A program made the position numbers and the translations under genes. Shown here piece by piece: positions 1-8,662 of a DNA stretch of 64,000 nt; position 1 is the first letter of the stretch, and each line of letters opens with the position of its first letter. Source of the stretch: Brevibacterium zhoupengii (GTDB taxonomy: Bacteria > Actinomycetota > Actinomycetes > Actinomycetales > Brevibacteriaceae); the NCBI RefSeq assembly GCF_021117425.1, contig NZ_CP088298.1:1426001-1490000 (forward strand), read 5' to 3'. Below the pieces are notes generated by a model. The model did not search any database and was not told the DNA's origin. It saw only the letters and a list, made by a program, of their open reading frames with translations.

Positions 1-293
1 ACTATTTCGACTTCGTCATGAAGACCGTGCTGGCCAGCGGAGTCGCCTTCGTCCTGCCGGTCTTCCTCGTCGTCCTCAACCTCATGGGCGTGCTCTCGGC
101 GTCCGCCATCGCGAAGAGCTGGCGACTCAGCGTCGTCGCCATCGTGATCTTCGCTGCCTTAGTGACTCCGGCGGCTGATGTGCTCTCGATGGTCTTCGTC
201 GCCGCGCCCATGGTGCTGCTCTTCCTCACTGCCCTCGCGATCACTTGGATCCACGATCGGAAAGGAACAGATCATGCTCGGTCTCAGCTTTGA
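1..293 (+). CDS. tatC: Sec-independent translocase TatC, C-terminal part
   Basis: This is the last 96 residues of TatC, the multispanning receptor subunit of the twin-arginine translocase that exports folded proteins across the cytoplasmic membrane. The frame is open from base 3, so the gene begins outside the window. Visible features are the segment YFDFVMKTVLASGVAFVLPV, typical of the fourth transmembrane region, two further hydrophobic stretches, and a short basic tail (IHDRKGTDHARSQL). The stop lies inside the next gene, which overlaps it by 20 bases in another frame, so the two are probably translationally coupled. Confidence 0.85.
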   Translation, partial: YFDFVMKTVLASGVAFVLPVFLVVLNLMGVLSASAIAKSWRLSVVAIVIFAALVTPAADVLSMVFVAAPMVLLFLTALAITWIHDRKGTDHARSQL

Positions 294-590
294 GAAGATG
301 CTGATCGCCGGCATCATCGCCGTCATCGTCATCGGCCCCCGACGCCTGCCCCACTATGCCCAGAAGCTGGGCGAGCTGATCCGCATGTTTCGGGCCCAAC
401 TGACAACTGCACAGACCCGGGCGGCCCAGTCGGTGGGGGGGGCGAGGGCTGGGAGTCACTTGACCCCAGACGCTACGACCCACGGCGAATCGTGCGGGAG
501 GCGCTGAACGAGCCCGCGCCCGATCCTGCCGAGGCAGGGGATCGGGTCGTCGTCAGCGGCTCATCCGGTCATCCCAGGAAGAAGGCTTAG
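274..590 (+). pseudogene. TatA/TatB-type translocase subunit, frameshifted at a G8 run
   Basis: The ATG at 274 overlaps the end of tatC. The first 50 or so residues are a canonical TatA/B N-terminus: a short transmembrane helix (about residues 8-21), the hinge IGPRRLP and an amphipathic helix. As written, the frame ends at 507 (77 aa) with an atypical tail. Adding one G to the G8 run at 435-442 instead gives GGGEGWESLDPRRYDPRRIV and continues to TAG at 588-590, about 105 aa. The acidic and basic tail in that second frame looks like the natural C-terminus. It could be a sequencing or assembly error, a true mutation, a phase-variable tract, or slippage. The intact N-terminus might still work as a Tat subunit. 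No gene symbol is given because TatA and TatB cannot be told apart here. Confidence 0.65.
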
Positions 591-1165
591 AAGTCGACTT
601 CGCTCTTGTCGAGGCCGGGGAACTTGACCTCATACTTGATCATGTTGTCCTTGTGGTCGACGAGTTTGACCGTGCCGAAGTAGGTCTTCTTCTTCGTCTG
701 AACCTCACAGCTGGTCAGCCCCCACCAGTCCATGACCTTCATATCGTCTCTGCACTCGACCGCATCGACGTCCATCTTGAACTTGTTCTTGAACAGGTCG
801 TCGATATCAGCCTGAAGTGATGCCTTAGGGACTGTTCCGTCACCCTCTTTGTTGACCTTGATCCCGTCATCGCTGGCCCAGGAGGTGGTTCGGGGAGCGT
901 CGGCGAAGGGATCTTTCGACTTGCTCGGCTCGGGCTCGGCAGATTTGCTGGGGGCCGGGGCCGATGCACTTTCCGACTCGCCTGGGGCGGCCTTGCCCTG
1001 CATTCCGCCGCCGTCATCGGCCTTCTCGGTCTGTGCCGCCTCATCGGTCTTCTTCTGGGACTCGTCCTTGTCACCGCCGCAGCCGGTCAGAGCCAGGGCG
1101 AGAGCGACACCGACCGCGGCGGTGATCGTCCGGGGTGAGAATGCTGCCTTGGTCATCGGTTTCAT
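587..1165 (-). CDS. Secreted lipoprotein with a DUF4333-like C-terminal domain
   Basis: This is a lipoprotein of unknown function. A signal peptide of about 30 residues ends in a lipobox (ALTGC), after which comes a charged, Ser/Pro/Glu/Lys-rich linker. The C-terminal globular domain of about 85 residues contains two cysteines (VECRDD and LTSCEV) that could form a disulfide, as in DUF4333-type domains. The ATG at 1165 is preferred over the one at 1171 because GAGGAG lies 7 bases upstream of the former. Its TAA overlaps the restored stop of the Tat subunit gene tail to tail. It probably sits on the outer face of the membrane. Confidence 0.75.
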   Translation of the reverse strand: MKPMTKAAFSPRTITAAVGVALALALTGCGGDKDESQKKTDEAAQTEKADDGGGMQGKAAPGESESASAPAPSKSAEPEPSKSKDPFADAPRTTSWASDDGIKVNKEGDGTVPKASLQADIDDLFKNKFKMDVDAVECRDDMKVMDWWGLTSCEVQTKKKTYFGTVKLVDHKDNMIKYEVKFPGLDKSEVDF

Positions 1166-1339
1166 GGTCATACTCCTCGTGAAACATTGCTGTTGCCCGG
1201 TGAAAGTTCATCTGGCAATCACGGGCGTCGTTCGTACACAGTCGATTCTGCCATCACAAGGCCCCGATCCAGCCGCCGTGCGTGTGCACATCCGGAGACA
1301 CATGTGTCGATCCGGGCACATGAGGCGCAGAGCCTCGAC

Positions 1340-1345
1340 TACGAT
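1340..1345 (+). promoter_or_regulatory. Candidate leaderless -10 box (TACGAT)
   Basis: TACGAT fits the actinobacterial -10 pattern TANNNT and ends six bases before the ATG of the aldo/keto reductase. No Shine-Dalgarno precedes that ATG. Transcription would start at or next to the A of the ATG, giving a leaderless mRNA. This is inferred from spacing only. Confidence 0.4.
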
Positions 1346-1351
1346 GACCGA

Positions 1352-2179
1352 ATGATCCCGACGACGACACTGGCCGATGGCACGGAACTCCCGCTTTTGG
1401 GGCAGGGCACGTGGCACATCGGTGATGATCCTGGGCGACGTCGAGCCGAGATCTCAGCATTGCGCCACGGCATCGAAGCCGGAATGACCCTCGTCGACAC
1501 TGCAGAGATGTACGGATCCGGGCGCTCGGAAAACCTTGTCGGCGAGGCGATCGCACCGGTGCGTGATGAGGTGTACCTCGTCGACAAGGTCCTGCCGGCG
1601 AATGCCTCGGAATCCGGGACCATCGCGGCCTGTGAACGATCCCTGGCTGTGCTCGGAACCGACCATATCGACCTCTACCTTCTCCACTGGCCCGGCCCAT
1701 ACCCCGTCGAAGAGACGATTGCGGGTTTCGAATCCCTCCGCGAGAGGGGTCTCATCGGTGGCTGGGGTGTGAGCAACTTCGATCCGGCCGAAACCGCAGA
1801 CCTGCCCGCGACGCCGCTGGTCAACCAGGTTCTGCTCAACCCGTCCCGCCGCGGTCCGGAGTTCGATCTCCTGCCCGCCCACCGCGAAAGCCGACCGCAC
1901 ATCACGACGATGGCCTATTCGCCGATCGAACAGGGGCGACTGCTCGAGGACCCCACCCTCGCCGAGGTGGCCCGCCGTCACGACGTGAGCACCGCCCAGA
2001 TCCTGTTGGCCTGGGGAATCCGCTCCGGTGACGTCATTGCAATACCCAAGGCCTCGACGCCCGAGCATGTGGGCGCCAACGCGGCGGCAGTCGACATCAC
2101 ACTGACTCGTGAAGACCTCGCCGATATCGATCGTGCATTTCCCGCCCCGACGTCGCCGACGCCACTGGAAGTGATCTGA
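1352..2179 (+). CDS. Aldo/keto reductase
   Basis: NAD(P)H-dependent oxidoreductase of the aldo/keto reductase superfamily, 275 aa and complete. The catalytic tetrad is visible: Asp in VDTAEMYGSG, Tyr in the same motif, Lys in VDKVLP and His in LLHWPGP. The C-terminal nucleotide-binding signature (AIPKASTPEH) is also present. The physiological carbonyl substrate cannot be read from sequence. I chose ATG 1352 because the family N-terminus (IPTTTLADGTELPLLGQGTW) begins there; the longer frame upstream is not conserved-looking. The stop codon abuts the ATG of the chelatase gene, so the two are cotranscribed. Confidence 0.88.
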   Translation: MIPTTTLADGTELPLLGQGTWHIGDDPGRRRAEISALRHGIEAGMTLVDTAEMYGSGRSENLVGEAIAPVRDEVYLVDKVLPANASESGTIAACERSLAVLGTDHIDLYLLHWPGPYPVEETIAGFESLRERGLIGGWGVSNFDPAETADLPATPLVNQVLLNPSRRGPEFDLLPAHRESRPHITTMAYSPIEQGRLLEDPTLAEVARRHDVSTAQILLAWGIRSGDVIAIPKASTPEHVGANAAAVDITLTREDLADIDRAFPAPTSPTPLEVI

Positions 2180-2947
2180 ATGCCCCTGCCATCGATCGGT
2201 CTCATCTCCCACGGCACCTCGTCGGCAGAAGGACGCAGGGTCATCGAGGCGCTCGCCGCCGCCGTCACCGAGGACCTGGTCTCCCGTGGTCTGGCCGCCG
2301 AGGTGATGCTCGGCCACGTCGATGTTCAGCACCCCGATGTCGCCGAGGTGCTCTCGACCCTGCCGTGTGATTCCCCGGTGGTCCTTGTGCCGCTGCTGCT
2401 CTCCCCGGGTTATCACGTGCATGTCGACCTGGCGGAAGCCGTCCGTGCCGCGGGAGGTGCTGATGGGCGAATGGCGCAAGGCGCTGATGGACGCAAAGCG
2501 CAAGAAACAGAGCGTCGTGACATCCGACTGACGCCGACGCTGGGACCGGACCCTCGCCTGGCCGAGATTCTGGCCGAGCGTCTGCCGGAACTGGGAGACG
2601 AGGACCACGTGGTGCTCGCGGCCGCCGGATCAAGTGACGAGCGGGCCAATGATGCCTGTCGGGACATGGCTGAATCTCTGTCTCATGAGCTTTCAAGGCC
2701 CGTCGTTGCAGGGTTTCATGCCGGTGAGGGAGACCGCTTGGGCGAGATTGTTGAGCAGAAAAGAAGGGCTGGTGGACGGGTAGCGCTCTCGAGCTACCTT
2801 TTGGCCCCGGGCTTCTTCCAGGACCTCGCTTCGGCTCTCATTTCTGACTCCAGCGACATCCTTGCTCCACCGCTGCTCCATGACGGCGCGAAAACCCCGC
2901 CATTGCTGGTCGATGTCGTCCGCGACCGCATAATCTCAGCACTCTGA
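2180..2947 (+). CDS. cbiX: CbiX-type sirohydrochlorin chelatase
   Basis: Class II chelatase of the CbiX/SirB family, 255 aa. It would insert Fe(II) into sirohydrochlorin to make siroheme for the sulfite reductase encoded just downstream. The first half has the catalytic His in LISHGTSS (residue 11), and a second half-repeat begins near residue 115, as expected for a two-domain chelatase. VLVPLLLSPGYHVHVD supplies further histidines near residue 78. Cobalt insertion cannot be excluded from sequence, but the siroheme context favours iron. The inter-domain linker holds a 24-base tandem duplication (GADGRMAQ/GADGRKAQ). Confidence 0.82.
   Translation: MPLPSIGLISHGTSSAEGRRVIEALAAAVTEDLVSRGLAAEVMLGHVDVQHPDVAEVLSTLPCDSPVVLVPLLLSPGYHVHVDLAEAVRAAGGADGRMAQGADGRKAQETERRDIRLTPTLGPDPRLAEILAERLPELGDEDHVVLAAAGSSDERANDACRDMAESLSHELSRPVVAGFHAGEGDRLGEIVEQKRRAGGRVALSSYLLAPGFFQDLASALISDSSDILAPPLLHDGAKTPPLLVDVVRDRIISAL
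2456..2503 (+). repeat. In-frame 24-bp tandem duplication inside cbiX
   Basis: Two adjacent 24-base units (2456-2479 and 2480-2503) encode GADGRMAQ and GADGRKAQ in the linker between the two chelatase half-domains. The copies differ at a few bases, so the duplication is not brand new. Confidence 0.7.
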
Positions 2948-2990
2948 CCGGGCGTCAATTTTCTCGACTCGCAGCGTCATCGTCTGACTT

Positions 2991-3007
2991 ATGACGTCGT
3001 GCGTCAT
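2991..3007 (+). promoter_or_regulatory. Inverted repeat upstream of the sulfur operon
   Basis: ATGACG-N5-CGTCAT is a perfect 6-bp inverted repeat 27 bases before the candidate -35 box of the sirA operon. Its position suits a transcription-factor operator controlling sulfate assimilation. The binding protein is unknown; it does not match a motif I can name. Confidence 0.4.
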
Positions 3008-3033
3008 GAAACGACATGATTGGACACCCTAAT

Positions 3034-3063
3034 TTGTTGAGCAATCTATTTCTCTTGTAGCGT
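3034..3063 (+). promoter_or_regulatory. Candidate promoter of the sirA-cysHDN operon
   Basis: TTGTTG at 3034-3039, an 18-base spacer and TAGCGT at 3058-3063 (TANNNT) fit a housekeeping sigma-factor promoter. Transcription would start near 3070, giving a leader of about 30 bases before the GTG at 3102. Confidence 0.45.
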
Positions 3064-3101
3064 GACTCACCAAAGGTTCACCGCAGCGTTTGGAGACGAT
3101 C

Positions 3102-4826
3102 GTGTCCGCACATGTAGACGAAATCAAGCAAGTTCCGAGGCCCGGGGCTTCCACGCGTCCGGCCCGACCGAAGAAGTCCAACGGTCAGTGGAAGGTCGAC
3201 GGTCAGGAACCGTTGAACAAAAACGAGATCGACAAGGCCGCAGATAACGGTCTCAACGTGCGCACGCGCATCGAAGAGGTGTACTCCAAGGGCGGTTTCG
3301 CCTCAATCGATCCGGATGACCTGCATGGTCGTTTCCGCTGGTGGGGGCTGTACACCCAGCGCAAACCCGGTATCGACGGCGGCCGTACCGCGAAGCTCGA
3401 ACCCCACGAGCTCGAAGACGAGTACTTCATGATGCGCATTCGCACCGACGGTGGAGCGCTCAATCTCGAGCAGCTGCGCACCATCGCAGAGATCGCCGAG
3501 GAGTTTGCCCGTGGCAGTGCGGACCTGACAGACCGTCAGAACATCCAGCTGCACTGGATCGAGATCGAGAACGTGCCCGAGATCTGGCGCCGCCTCGAAG
3601 CCGTGGGCATGCAGACGACGGAGGCCTGCGGAGATGTTCCGCGTGGCTTCCTCGGTTCGCCGGTAGCCGGAATCGCCGCGGATGAGCTCATCGATCCCAC
3701 CCCAGCGATCGAAGAGATCACTCGCCGCTATATCGGCGACCCGAGCCTGTCGAACCTGCCGCGCAAGTACAAGACTGCGATCACCGGTCACCCCAGTCAG
3801 GACGTCGTCCACGAGATCAACGACTGCTCGTTCGTCGCCGTTGATCACCCCGAACACGGCATCGGCTACGACCTGTGGGTCGGCGGGGCATTGTCAGTTG
3901 TTCCCCGCTTCGCCGAACGCCTCGGTGCCTGGGTCGCCCCGGACCAGGTCGTCGATGTCTGGCTCGGCGTCACGGAGATCTTCCGTGACTACGGCTATCG
4001 CCGCCTGCGCAACAAAGCCCGCATGAAGTTCCTGCTGGCCGACTGGGGCCCCGAGAAGCTGCGCGATGTCCTCGAGACCGAGTACCTCGGCTACCGACTC
4101 GCAGACGGTCCGCCCCCACCGAAGCCCATGGTCTCCGGGGACCACGTCGGCGTCCACCGGCAGAAGGATGGAAAGTACTTCATCGGCACCAGCCTCGTGG
4201 CTGGGCGCGCCTCAGGCACGCTGTTCCACCAGATGGCTGACCTGATCGAAGAGTACGGGATCGATCGGATCCGATTGACCCCGATGCAGAAGATCCTCGT
4301 GCTCGATGTCGACGAGGCCGATCTTGATGATGTCGTCGCACGCCTCGACGCCCTGGGACTGTCCAGCCGCAAGGACCTGTTCCGGCGCTCGGTGATGGCG
4401 TGCACGGGAATCGAATACTGCAAGCTGGCTATCGTCGAGACGAAGCAGACAGCCATCGACGCCGTCACTCGACTCGAAGAACGCCTCGCTGACATCGACC
4501 TGCCCCACCCGATCAGTCTCCATCTCAACGGCTGCCCGAACTCCTGCGCGCGCATCCAGACGGCTGACATCGGACTCAAAGGTCAGATCGTGACCACTGA
4601 CGAGGGCGAACAGGTCCCCGGGTTCCAGGTCCACGTCGGCGGAGGTCTGGCATCGAAGGACCGTGACGAAGCAGGCTTGGGCCGCACGGTGCGTGGACTC
4701 AAGGTCACTGTCGACGGTCTCGAGGAGTACGTTGAGAAGATGGTCCGCCGATTCCTCGACGGACGGTCCGAGTCCGAGACATTCTCCGAATGGGCACACC
4801 GAGTCGAAGACGAGGAGCTGGTATGA
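3102..4826 (+). CDS. sirA: Ferredoxin-dependent assimilatory sulfite reductase
   Basis: Siroheme and [4Fe-4S] enzyme, 574 aa, reducing sulfite to sulfide with six electrons from ferredoxin. Cluster ligands are visible as C434-x5-C440 (ACTGIEYC) and C478-x3-C482 (GCPNSC). Tyr84 in RWWGLYTQRKPG and Cys176 in EACGDVPRG match the crosslinked Tyr-Cys pair that marks the mycobacterial SirA (NirA) group, which favours sulfite over nitrite. GTG 3102 is chosen because GGAGA lies six bases upstream; TTG at 3090 would overlap that site. The stop overlaps the cysH start (ATGA). The downstream ferredoxin and FprA genes probably supply its electrons. Confidence 0.93.
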   Translation: MSAHVDEIKQVPRPGASTRPARPKKSNGQWKVDGQEPLNKNEIDKAADNGLNVRTRIEEVYSKGGFASIDPDDLHGRFRWWGLYTQRKPGIDGGRTAKLEPHELEDEYFMMRIRTDGGALNLEQLRTIAEIAEEFARGSADLTDRQNIQLHWIEIENVPEIWRRLEAVGMQTTEACGDVPRGFLGSPVAGIAADELIDPTPAIEEITRRYIGDPSLSNLPRKYKTAITGHPSQDVVHEINDCSFVAVDHPEHGIGYDLWVGGALSVVPRFAERLGAWVAPDQVVDVWLGVTEIFRDYGYRRLRNKARMKFLLADWGPEKLRDVLETEYLGYRLADGPPPPKPMVSGDHVGVHRQKDGKYFIGTSLVAGRASGTLFHQMADLIEEYGIDRIRLTPMQKILVLDVDEADLDDVVARLDALGLSSRKDLFRRSVMACTGIEYCKLAIVETKQTAIDAVTRLEERLADIDLPHPISLHLNGCPNSCARIQTADIGLKGQIVTTDEGEQVPGFQVHVGGGLASKDRDEAGLGRTVRGLKVTVDGLEEYVEKMVRRFLDGRSESETFSEWAHRVEDEELV

Positions 4827-5596
4827 GCACGACACCATCCCGAACCGCAGCACCGCTGCCCACGCCCACCCGCCAGCGTCGCGACATTGACGAGCTCAAG
4901 TCCCTCGCCGAGGCGGGGGCTAAGCAGCTCGCGGGCGATCCCGACAACGGCGTGGCCGAGGCCAACCCGGCCGACGTCATCCGCTGGGTCTCACGAAACT
5001 TCGACACCTCCACCTGCGCGGTGGCCTGCTCGATGGCCGATGCGGCCCTGCCGCACTATGTCGCCCAGTACCTGCCGGGCGTCGACGTGCTCTTCCTCGA
5101 CACCGGCTACCACTTCAAGGAGACCTATTCGACCCGCGACGAGGTGGCCAGCAAGGTCGACGTCAACATCGTCGACGTCCTCCCGGAGCAGACCGTGGCA
5201 CAGCAGGATGCGGAATTCGGTGCCGAACTGTTCAACCGCGACCCCGGCCTCTGCTGTGCCCGGCGCAAGGTCGCACCTCTGAAGAAGTCGCTGGCCGGCT
5301 ACGAACTCTGGTTCACCGGAGTCCGCCGGGACGAAGCACCGACGCGGGCGAACACACCGCTGGTGACCTTCGATGAGAAGAACGGGCTGGTCAAGGTCAA
5401 CCCCCTGGCGGCCTGGTCCTTCGACGATCTTCTCGACTACGCCGGTGCCTTCGACGTGCCGGTCAATCCACTGCTGTCGCAGGGGTACCCGTCCATCGGG
5501 TGCCAGCCCTGCACCAACCCCGTGGCCGAGGGGGAGGACCCCCGTGCCGGCCGTTGGGCTGGAACCTCGAAAACAGAATGCGGGCTGCACGTATGA
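4823..5596 (+). CDS. cysH: APS reductase (assimilatory, iron-sulfur type)
   Basis: Reduces adenylyl sulfate to sulfite and AMP using thioredoxin, 257 aa. C144-C145 (PGLCCARRK) and C227-xx-C230 (GCQPC) are the four ligands of the [4Fe-4S] cluster that separates APS reductases from the cluster-free PAPS enzymes. The C-terminal TECGLH motif carries the catalytic Cys253. Using APS directly agrees with the absence of an APS kinase domain or gene beside cysDN. It overlaps sirA by four bases and cysD by four bases, so it lies in the middle of the operon. Confidence 0.94.
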   Translation: MSTTPSRTAAPLPTPTRQRRDIDELKSLAEAGAKQLAGDPDNGVAEANPADVIRWVSRNFDTSTCAVACSMADAALPHYVAQYLPGVDVLFLDTGYHFKETYSTRDEVASKVDVNIVDVLPEQTVAQQDAEFGAELFNRDPGLCCARRKVAPLKKSLAGYELWFTGVRRDEAPTRANTPLVTFDEKNGLVKVNPLAAWSFDDLLDYAGAFDVPVNPLLSQGYPSIGCQPCTNPVAEGEDPRAGRWAGTSKTECGLHV

Positions 5597-6519
5597 GCAT
5601 CGATCACACACCACTGTCCACACAGAAACCACTGTCCACCCTCGACGTCCTCGAATCCGAAGCGATCCACATCATCCGCGAGGTCGCCGCCGAATTCGAG
5701 AAGCCCGTGCTGCTGTTCTCCGGCGGCAAGGACTCCGTCACCGTCCTCCACCTCGCGGCCAAGGCCTTCTGGCCCGCGAAGATCCCGTTCGGTCTTCTCC
5801 ACGTCGACACCGGTCACAACTTCCCGGAGATCCTGAAGTTCCGCGATGAGACCGCCGCCCACTACGGCATCGACCTGAAAGTGGCGAAGGTCCAGGACTA
5901 CATCGACGACGGCCGTCTGCACGAGCGCGCCGATGGAACCCGCAACACCCTGCAGACCCAGCCCCTCATCGACGCGATCGCCGAGGGAGGATACGACGCG
6001 GTCTTCGGCGGCGCCCGCCGTGACGAGGACAAGGCCCGAGCCAAGGAGCGCATCTTCTCCCTGCGCGATGAATTCGGCCAGTGGGATCCGAGCAACCAGC
6101 GCCCCGAACTGTGGAACCTCTACAACGGTCGCCACGTCAATGGCGAGCACGTGCGCGTATTCCCGATCTCGAACTTCACCGAACTCGACGTGTGGAGCTA
6201 CATCGCCCGGGAGAACATCGCCCTGCCTCACCTCTACTACGCCCATGAGCGCGAGGTCTTCCAGCGCGACGGCATGTGGTGGTCGACGGGTGAGTTCTCG
6301 GCCCCGCGGCCCGAGGAGTCGGTCATCCGCAAGTCGGTGCGCTACCGCACCGTCGGCGACATGAGCTGCACAGGTGCCGTGGAATCCGAGGCCGACGACA
6401 TCGCCTCGGTCCTCGCCGAGGTGGCTGTGACCACTGTGACAGAACGCGGAGCGACCCGCGCCGACGACCGGATCTCGGCCGCGGCGATGGAAGACCGCAA
6501 GAAGGACGGATACTTCTGA
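5593..6519 (+). CDS. cysD: Sulfate adenylyltransferase small subunit
   Basis: Catalytic subunit of the heterodimeric ATP sulfurylase, 308 aa, forming APS from ATP and sulfate. The PP-loop SGGKDS is at residues 43-48, with the family motifs HVDTGHNFPEIL, FGGARRDEDKARAKER and FPISNFTELDVW following. The start is the ATG that overlaps the cysH stop (ATGA). The 3' end overlaps the first base of cysN. It works only with the GTPase subunit CysN. Confidence 0.95.
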   Translation: MSIDHTPLSTQKPLSTLDVLESEAIHIIREVAAEFEKPVLLFSGGKDSVTVLHLAAKAFWPAKIPFGLLHVDTGHNFPEILKFRDETAAHYGIDLKVAKVQDYIDDGRLHERADGTRNTLQTQPLIDAIAEGGYDAVFGGARRDEDKARAKERIFSLRDEFGQWDPSNQRPELWNLYNGRHVNGEHVRVFPISNFTELDVWSYIARENIALPHLYYAHEREVFQRDGMWWSTGEFSAPRPEESVIRKSVRYRTVGDMSCTGAVESEADDIASVLAEVAVTTVTERGATRADDRISAAAMEDRKKDGYF

Positions 6520-7865
6520 TGACCACAACACCAGACACCACCGCTGCCACACAGACGAAGACACTTCTGCGCTTCGCCACGGCCGGTTCCGTCGACGACG
6601 GCAAATCGACGCTCGTGGGCCGCCTCCTCCACGATGCGAAGGCGATCCTCGCCGATCAGCTCGAGGCCGTGACGCGCACCAGCGAGGAACGCGGCTTCGT
6701 CGGCGGCGAGTTCGACTTCGCACTGCTCACCGACGGTCTGCGGGCCGAACGGGAACAGGGCATCACGATCGACGTCGCCTACCGCTACTTCGCCACCGAC
6801 AAGCGCTCATTCATCCTCGCCGACTGCCCCGGACACGTGCAGTACACGCGAAACATGGTTACCGGAGCCACGACCGCCGATGCCGTCGTCGTCCTCATCG
6901 ACGCACGCACCGGTGCGACCGAGCAGACCCGTCGCCACCTCACGGTCGTTCACCGTCTGGGCATCAGGCACGTCATCCTCGCGATCAACAAGATCGACCT
7001 CCTCGACTACGATCAGGCAGCGTATGCGAAGGTGGAGGCCGAGATCGAAGCCTTGACCGCAGAGATCGGTCTTGACTCGGCTCATCTGATCCCGGTCTCT
7101 GCACTGGCCGGTGACAATGTGGCCGAGGCTTCGGCGAACACACCCTGGTACCAGGGCCCCGCACTGCTGGAGCTGCTCGAGAACCTGCCCAGCAAGGAAG
7201 AGGACACGGCCGACCTCGAGCCCTTCCGCCTCGACGTGCAGTCGGTGCTGCGCCCGCAGGGCGGACTGGCACCGGGACTCGACCCCGATGAGTTCCGCGA
7301 CTACCGGGCGGTGACCGGACAGGTCACGTCAGGGCGGATCCGCCTCGGCGATGAGATCGACGTGCATCCGGCCGGTCTGCGGACCACTGTGGTCGGCATC
7401 GACACGGCAGATGGCCCGCTGGAGACCGCGGGTGCCCCGCTGTCCGTGGCGCTGCGCCTGGCCGATGACATCGACACCGCGCGCGGCAGCGTCCTCGCCG
7501 CGGCCGGAAGCCTGTCTGAACCGCGCAAGGCTCTGCGCGCCGAGGTCTTCCCCTTCACCTCGCAGGGACTGCGCTCCGGGGACCGGGTGCTCGTCAAGGC
7601 CGGCACCTCGACCGTCAAGGCGATCGTGACGATCGAATCGAAGCACAACCTGCTGACCTCGGGATCCGAACCCGCCGAGGTGCTCGCCGGCAACGACATC
7701 GGCACCGCCGAGGTGAAGCTGGCGACCGCTCTGCCGCTCGCGGACTTCCGTGAGCACGGACGCGCAGGCGGATTTCTCATCATCGATCCGCAGACCGGGT
7801 CCACCGTGGCCGCGGGAATCCACACTCCCGATGACGGTCACACTCCTGAGGACGAACAGTCATGA
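6519..7865 (+). CDS. cysN: Sulfate adenylyltransferase large (GTPase) subunit
   Basis: EF-Tu-like GTPase, 448 aa, that couples GTP hydrolysis to APS synthesis by CysD. G1 is GSVDDGKST (residues 23-31), followed by G3 DCPGH and G4 NKID. Two beta-barrel domains complete the protein. There is no C-terminal CysC (APS kinase) fusion, unlike mycobacterial CysNC, which fits the APS-reductase route used here. The start overlaps the cysD stop by one base and the stop overlaps cobA (ATGA). Confidence 0.94.
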   Translation: MTTTPDTTAATQTKTLLRFATAGSVDDGKSTLVGRLLHDAKAILADQLEAVTRTSEERGFVGGEFDFALLTDGLRAEREQGITIDVAYRYFATDKRSFILADCPGHVQYTRNMVTGATTADAVVVLIDARTGATEQTRRHLTVVHRLGIRHVILAINKIDLLDYDQAAYAKVEAEIEALTAEIGLDSAHLIPVSALAGDNVAEASANTPWYQGPALLELLENLPSKEEDTADLEPFRLDVQSVLRPQGGLAPGLDPDEFRDYRAVTGQVTSGRIRLGDEIDVHPAGLRTTVVGIDTADGPLETAGAPLSVALRLADDIDTARGSVLAAAGSLSEPRKALRAEVFPFTSQGLRSGDRVLVKAGTSTVKAIVTIESKHNLLTSGSEPAEVLAGNDIGTAEVKLATALPLADFREHGRAGGFLIIDPQTGSTVAAGIHTPDDGHTPEDEQS

Positions 7866-8662
7866 GCCTCTTCACTCTTCAGGCACCGGGCAGCGTGCTG
7901 CTCATCGGTGCCGGACCCGGTGATCTCGGCCTGCTGACCGTCAAGGGTCTGCGCGCATTGGAATCCGCCGAGGTCATTGTTGCCGACCGCCTCGGCGCGC
8001 GTTCGGTCATCGACCAGCTCGAGACCGAGCGCGGGGAGTCACTCGACGCCGAGATCATCGACGTCGGCAAGACCCCGGGACACCACCCGGTCCCGCAGCA
8101 GCGCATCAACGAGATCCTCGTCGAACAGGCTCGCGCCGGGCGGCGTGTGGTCCGACTCAAGGGCGGAGACCCGTTCGTCTTCGGCCGCGGCGGCGAAGAG
8201 CTCGCCCACTGCCACGAGGCGGGCGTCGACGTGCAGGTGGTGCCGGGAGTCACGAGTGCGAACTCGGTTCCCGCCGTTGCCGGAATCCCGTTGACTCACA
8301 GGGGACTGGCCACCGCGTACACGGTCATCACCGGCCACGATCAGCTCTCCGAGCTCGGCGGAGGACGCGACCACACGGTCGTCGTGCTCATGGGCATCGG
8401 CACATTGGCGCATTCGGCGATGATCCTGGCCCGCGGTGGGCGCGGGGGAGACTGCCCCGTCGCGATCATCGAAGACGGGTTCGGAGACAACCAGCAGGTC
8501 ACCGTGGGCACACTCGATACGATCGCCTTCCAGGCCGCCCGCCGAGGTGTCCGTTCACCGGCCGTCGTCATCGCCGGCGACGTCGTGACCCTGAGCCCGT
8601 ACGCCGTCGGAGCCTTCGCCGCAGCGCAGGTGCCCGAGCCAGAACTCATGAGGAACCCATGA
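7862..8662 (+). CDS. cobA: Uroporphyrinogen-III C-methyltransferase
   Basis: S-adenosylmethionine-dependent SUMT, 266 aa, that methylates uroporphyrinogen III at C2 and C7 to give precorrin-2, the siroheme precursor. Conserved motifs are LIGAGPGDLGLLTVKG near the N-terminus, RLKGGDPFVFGRGGEE and the VVPGVTSANSVPA loop. There is no fused precorrin-2 dehydrogenase domain, so this is a SUMT-only enzyme. Together with the CbiX-type chelatase upstream it covers two of the three siroheme steps. It overlaps both neighbours by four bases. Confidence 0.93.
   Translation: MSLFTLQAPGSVLLIGAGPGDLGLLTVKGLRALESAEVIVADRLGARSVIDQLETERGESLDAEIIDVGKTPGHHPVPQQRINEILVEQARAGRRVVRLKGGDPFVFGRGGEELAHCHEAGVDVQVVPGVTSANSVPAVAGIPLTHRGLATAYTVITGHDQLSELGGGRDHTVVVLMGIGTLAHSAMILARGGRGGDCPVAIIEDGFGDNQQVTVGTLDTIAFQAARRGVRSPAVVIAGDVVTLSPYAVGAFAAAQVPEPELMRNP

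Noticed and set aside
3090-3101. TTG 3090 as the sirA start
   Set aside because: It overlaps the GGAG that serves as ribosome site for GTG 3102, and the added residues are not conserved-looking.
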